DNA of 9,134 bases from an uncultured Actinomycetes bacterium (lineage in GTDB: Bacteria > Actinomycetota > Acidimicrobiia > Acidimicrobiales > Acidimicrobilacustridaceae): positions 1 through 9,134 of the forward strand of contig CAMFLJ010000138.1 in assembly GCA_945957335.1 (NCBI GenBank), given 5' to 3'. A model generated the notes under the pieces. It ran no database searches. It saw only the letters and a list, made by a program, of their open reading frames with translations, and had not been told where the DNA came from. Positions 6,664 through 9,134 of this stretch are shown here, piece after piece; positions within the stretch are counted from its first letter, which is position 1; each line of letters starts with the position of its first letter. The position numbers and the translations under genes were made by a program.

Positions 6664-7010
6664 CGGACCTCCAGGCGGTCGCCCACGACCACACCCCAGC
6701 GGCCGAGCGAGCCGGCCTCGCACTCGAGCACCGCACGCGAGCGCAGCACCGGCCGACCCAGGCGGTTGACGGCCATCGTGGTCACCCGCAGCACGGTGAG
6801 GTCGGCGTCGAGGTGGGCCACGTCGATCGGGAAGCGCATCCCGAAGGTGTGCACCGAGCGGGCGGGGCGCAGCAGCAGCGCGCCCTCGACGCCGTCGCGG
6901 CCGAGCAGCCCCCGGCTGCGGGCCCGGTGGGTGTCGGCCACCTCCACGTTGGCGAGCACCCGCTCGTCGAGCACGAGCCACTGCGACGGGGGGCTCGACG
7001 GGTCGGACAT
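6660..7010 (-). CDS. DUF192 family protein
   Basis: From the ATG at 7010 the product has 116 residues. Family features are ARSRGLLGRDGVEGALLLRPA and SVHTFGMRFPIDVAHLDADLTVL, corresponding to the conserved R-x-x-GLM...GM.F.ID..F.D pattern of DUF192, then the closing strand segment VLECEAGSLGRWGVVVGDRLEV. Many DUF192 proteins are exported, but this one has no signal peptide and should be cytoplasmic. Its role is unknown. An earlier in-frame ATG at 7019 would add three residues. I prefer 7010 because TAGCAT, which includes part of the 7019 codon, looks like a -10 box exactly 7 nt upstream, and no ribosome binding site precedes either ATG. It lies between ychF and rsmI on the same strand; rsmI overlaps its stop codon. 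Confidence 0.85.
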
Positions 7011-7017
7011 GGGCGGC

Positions 7018-7023
7018 ATGCTA
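7018..7023 (-). promoter_or_regulatory. Candidate -10 box (TAGCAT) giving a leaderless DUF192/rsmI transcript
   Basis: On the minus strand TAGCAT is followed by seven bases and then the ATG at 7010. That spacing puts transcription start on the A of the start codon, and no ribosome binding site is present. Read-through from ychF (49-nt gap) is also possible. Confidence 0.45.
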
Positions 7024-7059
7024 CGAGCGGTCGGGCCGGTCCGGAGGGCGACGGCCGGC

Positions 7060-8136
7060 TCAGACGTTGAAGCGGAACTCCATGACGTCGCCGTCCTCGA
7101 CCACGTACTCCTTGCCCTCGACGCGCAGGATGCCGGCGTCGCGGGCCTTCGACCACGATCCCACCTCGAGCAGGTCGTCCCAGTGGATGGTCTCGGCCCG
7201 GATGAAGCCCCGCTGGAAGTCGGTGTGGATCACACCGGCGCACTCGGGTGCCTTGGCACCGGCCCGGAAGGTCCAGGCACGGGTCTCCTTCTCACCGGTG
7301 GTGAAGAACGTGCGCAGCCCGAGCATGCGGTAGGCGGTGTGCAGGAAGCGCGGCAGGGCACCCTCGCCGAGGCCGAGGCCCTCGAGCATCTCGGCCCGCT
7401 CGTCCTCGTCGAGCTGCGCGGCCTCGGCCTCGAGCTGCACGCACATGCCGATCACCTCGCCGTGGCCGCCGAACTCCTCGATCACCGGCGCCGTCTTGGC
7501 GTCGATCTGGTCGAGGTCGTCCTCGCCCACGTTCACGATGGCGAGCACCGGCTTGTTGGTGAGCAGGAAGTACGAGCGCAGCAGCGCACGGGACTCGTCG
7601 TCGAGGGCGCTGCGGTAGAGCGGGGTGCCCTCGGCCAGGACCTCGTAGGCCCGGTCGAGCGCAGCGACCTCGTCCTGCACGTCCTTGTCGAACTTGGCCG
7701 CCTTGCGCCGCTTCTCCTTCTGGTTCTCGACGGTCTCGAGGTCGGCCAGGGCGAGCTCGGTCTCGACGATGCGCAGGTGCTCGAGCGGGTCGGAGGGGCC
7801 GGGCACGTCGTCGTCCTCGAAGGCCCGCAGCACGAACACGATGGCGTCGGCCTCGCGGATGTTGGCCAGGAACTTGTTGCCCAGGCCCTCGCCCGAGCTG
7901 GCCCCCTCGACCAGGCCGCCGATGTCGACGAACTGCACGCTCGCCGGGATGATCGTGCGGGTCTGGCTCATCTCGGCCAGCTGGTAGAGCCGGGCGTCGG
8001 GGACCTTCGCCATGCCGACGTTGGGGTCCTTCGTCGCGAAGGCGTACGGCGCGGCGAGCGCGCTGCCTCCCGAGAGGGCGTTGTACAGGGACGACTTGCC
8101 CGCGTTGGGCAGGCCCACGAATCCGAAGCGCTCCAT
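7060..8136 (-). CDS. ychF: Ribosome-associated ATPase/GTPase YchF (OLA1 type)
   Basis: The protein has 358 residues, near the family's usual length of about 360. It is an Obg-related P-loop NTPase that prefers ATP and binds ribosomes; a role in translation and stress response is known for the family. The P-loop is GLPNAGKSS (8-16), the switch I segment is FATKDPNVG (33-41), and the switch II motif is DIGGLVEGASSGEGLGNKFL (71-90), lacking the catalytic Gln of Ras-like GTPases as expected for this family. NKPVLAIVNVGEDDL (about 193-207) fills the G4 position with a non-NKxD sequence, in line with ATP preference. A helical insertion (ENQKEKRRKAAKFDKD) lies between. The C-terminal TGS-like domain starts at about 275 (FFTTGEKETRAWTF) and ends VEDGDVMEFRFNV. 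There is no ribosome binding site before the ATG; a TACCCT box nine bases upstream suggests a leaderless mRNA. Confidence 0.96.
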   Translation of the reverse strand: MERFGFVGLPNAGKSSLYNALSGGSALAAPYAFATKDPNVGMAKVPDARLYQLAEMSQTRTIIPASVQFVDIGGLVEGASSGEGLGNKFLANIREADAIVFVLRAFEDDDVPGPSDPLEHLRIVETELALADLETVENQKEKRRKAAKFDKDVQDEVAALDRAYEVLAEGTPLYRSALDDESRALLRSYFLLTNKPVLAIVNVGEDDLDQIDAKTAPVIEEFGGHGEVIGMCVQLEAEAAQLDEDERAEMLEGLGLGEGALPRFLHTAYRMLGLRTFFTTGEKETRAWTFRAGAKAPECAGVIHTDFQRGFIRAETIHWDDLLEVGSWSKARDAGILRVEGKEYVVEDGDVMEFRFNV

Positions 8137-8145
8137 CGGGCGGGC

Positions 8146-8151
8146 AGGGTA
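8146..8151 (-). promoter_or_regulatory. Candidate -10 box (TACCCT) for leaderless ychF
   Basis: On the minus strand TACCCT is followed by nine bases and the ychF ATG. The interval (GCCCGCCCG) contains no purine-rich ribosome binding site. The box directly follows the hairpin at 8155-8193, consistent with a new transcription unit starting here. Confidence 0.45.
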
Positions 8152-8154
8152 GCG

Positions 8155-8193
8155 GCCGCCGGGGAGGGGCCCGTCCGGGCGCTCCCCGACGGC
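8155..8193 (-). terminator. Hairpin terminator after the DUF1269 gene
   Basis: The arms at 8155-8166 and 8182-8193 pair over 12 positions with one mismatch. The loop can fold further as a 4-bp stem with a GTCC tetraloop (8169-8172 with 8177-8180). It begins eight bases after the DUF1269 stop on the minus strand and ends just before the ychF promoter box. No T-run follows. Confidence 0.6.
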
Positions 8194-8200
8194 TGCCCCC

Positions 8201-8725
8201 TCAGCTCTCCTTGGCCTCGGCCTCGATGGCCTCCTGGTCGGCCTTGAGCTCCTTGGACTCGACCTTCTTGGCGTGCTTGAGGGCGGCCTCGATCTTGGCC
8301 TGCATGTCGGACACGCCGACCACCACCAGCCCCGCGGTCCCCTCGTCGAGGGCCTCGCCGGCCTCCTTGAGGTCCTTGCGGCTCATGCCCGCGGCGGCGT
8401 GGCCGGCGAGCGATCCGAGGAGGGCCCCGCCGGCGGTGGTGCCGAGGATGAGGCCGCCGCCGATGGCCGCGGCCGGGAACAGGGCGATGACGAGGCCGGT
8501 GGCGAGGCCCACGCCGCCGCCGAGCACGCCGCCGACGCGGGTCGGGGTCTCGTGCTTCTTGACGATCTTGACCTTGCCGCCCTCCTTGCGCTCGACGACG
8601 GCGGCGTCGTAGGCGTCGATCAGGTTCGCCTCGGTGTGCAGCAGCTTGACCGCCTCGTAGTCGGCCTCGGCGTCGGCGACGTCGTCGTAGACGCCCAGGA
8701 AGGCGAAGAAGGTGTCGATGGCCAT
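8201..8725 (-). CDS. DUF1269 family membrane-associated protein
   Basis: The product has 174 residues. The start at 8725 is well supported by GAGGAG seven bases upstream. The N-terminal part (1-60) has an alpha/beta look: FFAFLGVYDDVADAEADYEAVKLLH, then LIDAYDAAVVERKEGGKVKIVKKHET. A Gly/Ala-rich hydrophobic stretch follows at about 64-114 (VGGVLGGGVGLATGLVIALFP, then AAIGGGLILGTTAGGALLGSL), probably inserting in or lying against the membrane as a hairpin. A Lys/Glu-rich segment (about 140-174) that could form a helix closes the protein. This layout matches the DUF1269 proteins common in actinobacteria, sometimes called predicted membrane or TM2-like proteins; the function is unknown. It is divergent from the ACT-domain gene with an 80-bp shared promoter region and is followed by its own hairpin, so it is probably monocistronic. 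Confidence 0.85.
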   Translation of the reverse strand: MAIDTFFAFLGVYDDVADAEADYEAVKLLHTEANLIDAYDAAVVERKEGGKVKIVKKHETPTRVGGVLGGGVGLATGLVIALFPAAAIGGGLILGTTAGGALLGSLAGHAAAGMSRKDLKEAGEALDEGTAGLVVVGVSDMQAKIEAALKHAKKVESKELKADQEAIEAEAKES

Positions 8726-8770
8726 GGTGGTGCTCCTCGTGGTGAAGGGTCGAACGGGTCCGTCGCCGGG

Positions 8771-8776
8771 AGCCTA
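8771..8776 (-). promoter_or_regulatory. Candidate -10 box (TAGGCT) for the DUF1269 gene
   Basis: On the minus strand TAGGCT matches TANNNT, about 45 nt before the ATG, leaving a short leader that contains the GAGGAG site. It directly abuts the palindrome at 8777-8790, which would fall in the spacer of this promoter. Confidence 0.4.
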
Positions 8777-8790
8777 GGCACCGCGGTGCC
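8777..8790. promoter_or_regulatory. Perfect 14-bp palindrome between divergent genes, candidate operator
   Basis: GGCACCGCGGTGCC reads identically on both strands with no central gap. It lies between opposed candidate -10 boxes (TAGGCT on minus, ending at 8771; TAGAGT on plus, starting at 8793), so a single bound dimer could control both genes. No regulator gene is in view. Confidence 0.45.
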
Positions 8791-8792
8791 CG

Positions 8793-8798
8793 TAGAGT
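8793..8798 (+). promoter_or_regulatory. Candidate -10 box (TAGAGT) for the leaderless ACT-domain gene
   Basis: TAGAGT is followed by seven bases (CCTCGAC) and the GTG at 8806, with no ribosome binding site. The spacing puts transcription start on the first base of the start codon, as in leaderless actinobacterial genes. Confidence 0.5.
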
Positions 8799-8805
8799 CC
8801 TCGAC

Positions 8806-9134
8806 GTGGCCGCCGTCTCCGACCTCGACGCGCTGATCGCCGGGCTCGACGCCTCGAGCGACCGCACCCCCTACCTGTTCTGCTCGGTGCCGGCCTCGCC
8901 GTGGCCGCCCGCCGTGCCCGACGGGGTCGAGCCGGTGGCCGTGGTGGCCGAGGACGAGGGCTTCACCGTGGTGGTGCCCGCCGACCAGGCCGACGCCGCC
9001 GGGCTCGACGCCGAGCGCGGCTTCGTGGCCGGGCGGGTCACCCTGCGGGTGCACTCCGACCTCGCCTCGGTGGGGCTGTCCGCCCACGTCTCCCGGGGGC
9101 TGGCGGAGGCTGGGTTCTGCGGATACGTGGTGGC
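8806..9134 (+). CDS. ACT domain-containing protein (DUF2241-like N-terminus), 3' end outside window
   Basis: The open frame from the GTG at 8806 runs to the window edge, giving 109 codons without a stop. The N-terminal part (1-60) has PYLFCSVP (22-29) and PVAVVAEDEGFTVVVPADQADAAGL (43-67). These match the paired-ACT family in which an N-terminal YVFC...E-x-EGLT-V module precedes an ACT domain. GRVTLRVHSDLASVGLSAHVSRGLAEAGF (76-104) is the start of the second ACT module. Such small proteins are thought to sense ligands, often amino acids; neither ligand nor partner can be read here. The family usually continues with a His-rich HDH segment just after this point, which is missing only because the window ends. 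The start was chosen because it follows a TANNNT box by exactly seven bases and yields the expected N-terminus. Confidence 0.8.
   Translation, partial: MAAVSDLDALIAGLDASSDRTPYLFCSVPASPWPPAVPDGVEPVAVVAEDEGFTVVVPADQADAAGLDAERGFVAGRVTLRVHSDLASVGLSAHVSRGLAEAGFCGYVV

Noticed and set aside
6664..6981. N-terminal extension of the rsmI frame (possible fusion protein)
   Set aside because: It is an Arg/Ala/Gly-rich shadow of the DUF192 gene in another frame. RsmI has its normal length from the GTG at 6663.
7020..7059. Possible hairpin between ychF and the DUF192 gene
   Set aside because: Only about five base pairs with a 15-nt loop can form, which is too weak to call a terminator.

Overview
The window is very GC-rich DNA with strong G/C bias at third codon positions. 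It has dense genes, GTG starts, 4-nt GTGA gene overlaps, start codons without ribosome binding sites that lie 7-9 nt after TANNNT boxes, and lipoproteins with Ser/Thr-rich linkers. Together these point to a high-GC actinomycete. The general look of the proteins suggests something near Acidimicrobiia, but that placement is inference. No tRNA, rRNA, CRISPR array, transposase or phage gene was seen.

Region 1 (1-1928, plus strand) is a catabolic-looking operon. It holds the C-terminal part of a short-chain dehydrogenase with a dienoyl-CoA-reductase-like Ser-x3-Lys active-site segment. A luciferase-like (LLM) flavin/F420-type oxidoreductase follows, coupled by a GTGA overlap. Third is a small protein of unknown function with one N-terminal membrane helix.

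Region 2 (about 1930-5835) encodes proteins that act outside the cytoplasm. A plus-strand gene encodes a SurE-type nucleotidase/phosphatase fold carried on a lipoprotein signal, which is unusual. It converges, across a strong GC-rich hairpin, on a minus-strand three-gene unit. In transcription order that unit encodes a cupredoxin lipoprotein (type-1 copper ligands visible), a right-handed parallel beta-helix lipoprotein, and a membrane-anchored DUF1996 protein. Upstream of the cupredoxin lie a TANNNT box and a perfect dyad, GGTTACCCCTGGGTAACC, that could be an operator. This copper/beta-helix/DUF1996 module is the best candidate in the window for an undescribed system; its function cannot be read from the sequence.

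Region 3 (5836-8725, minus strand) is mostly housekeeping. In transcription order it has a DUF1269 membrane-associated protein, then a hairpin, then the ribosome-associated ATPase YchF, a DUF192 protein, and the 16S rRNA 2'-O-methyltransferase RsmI, coupled by a GTGA overlap. YchF and DUF192 look leaderless.

Region 4 (8726-9134) is a divergent promoter region with a perfect 14-bp palindrome flanked by two opposed -10 boxes. It is followed by the start of an ACT-domain protein gene on the plus strand that runs off the window end.
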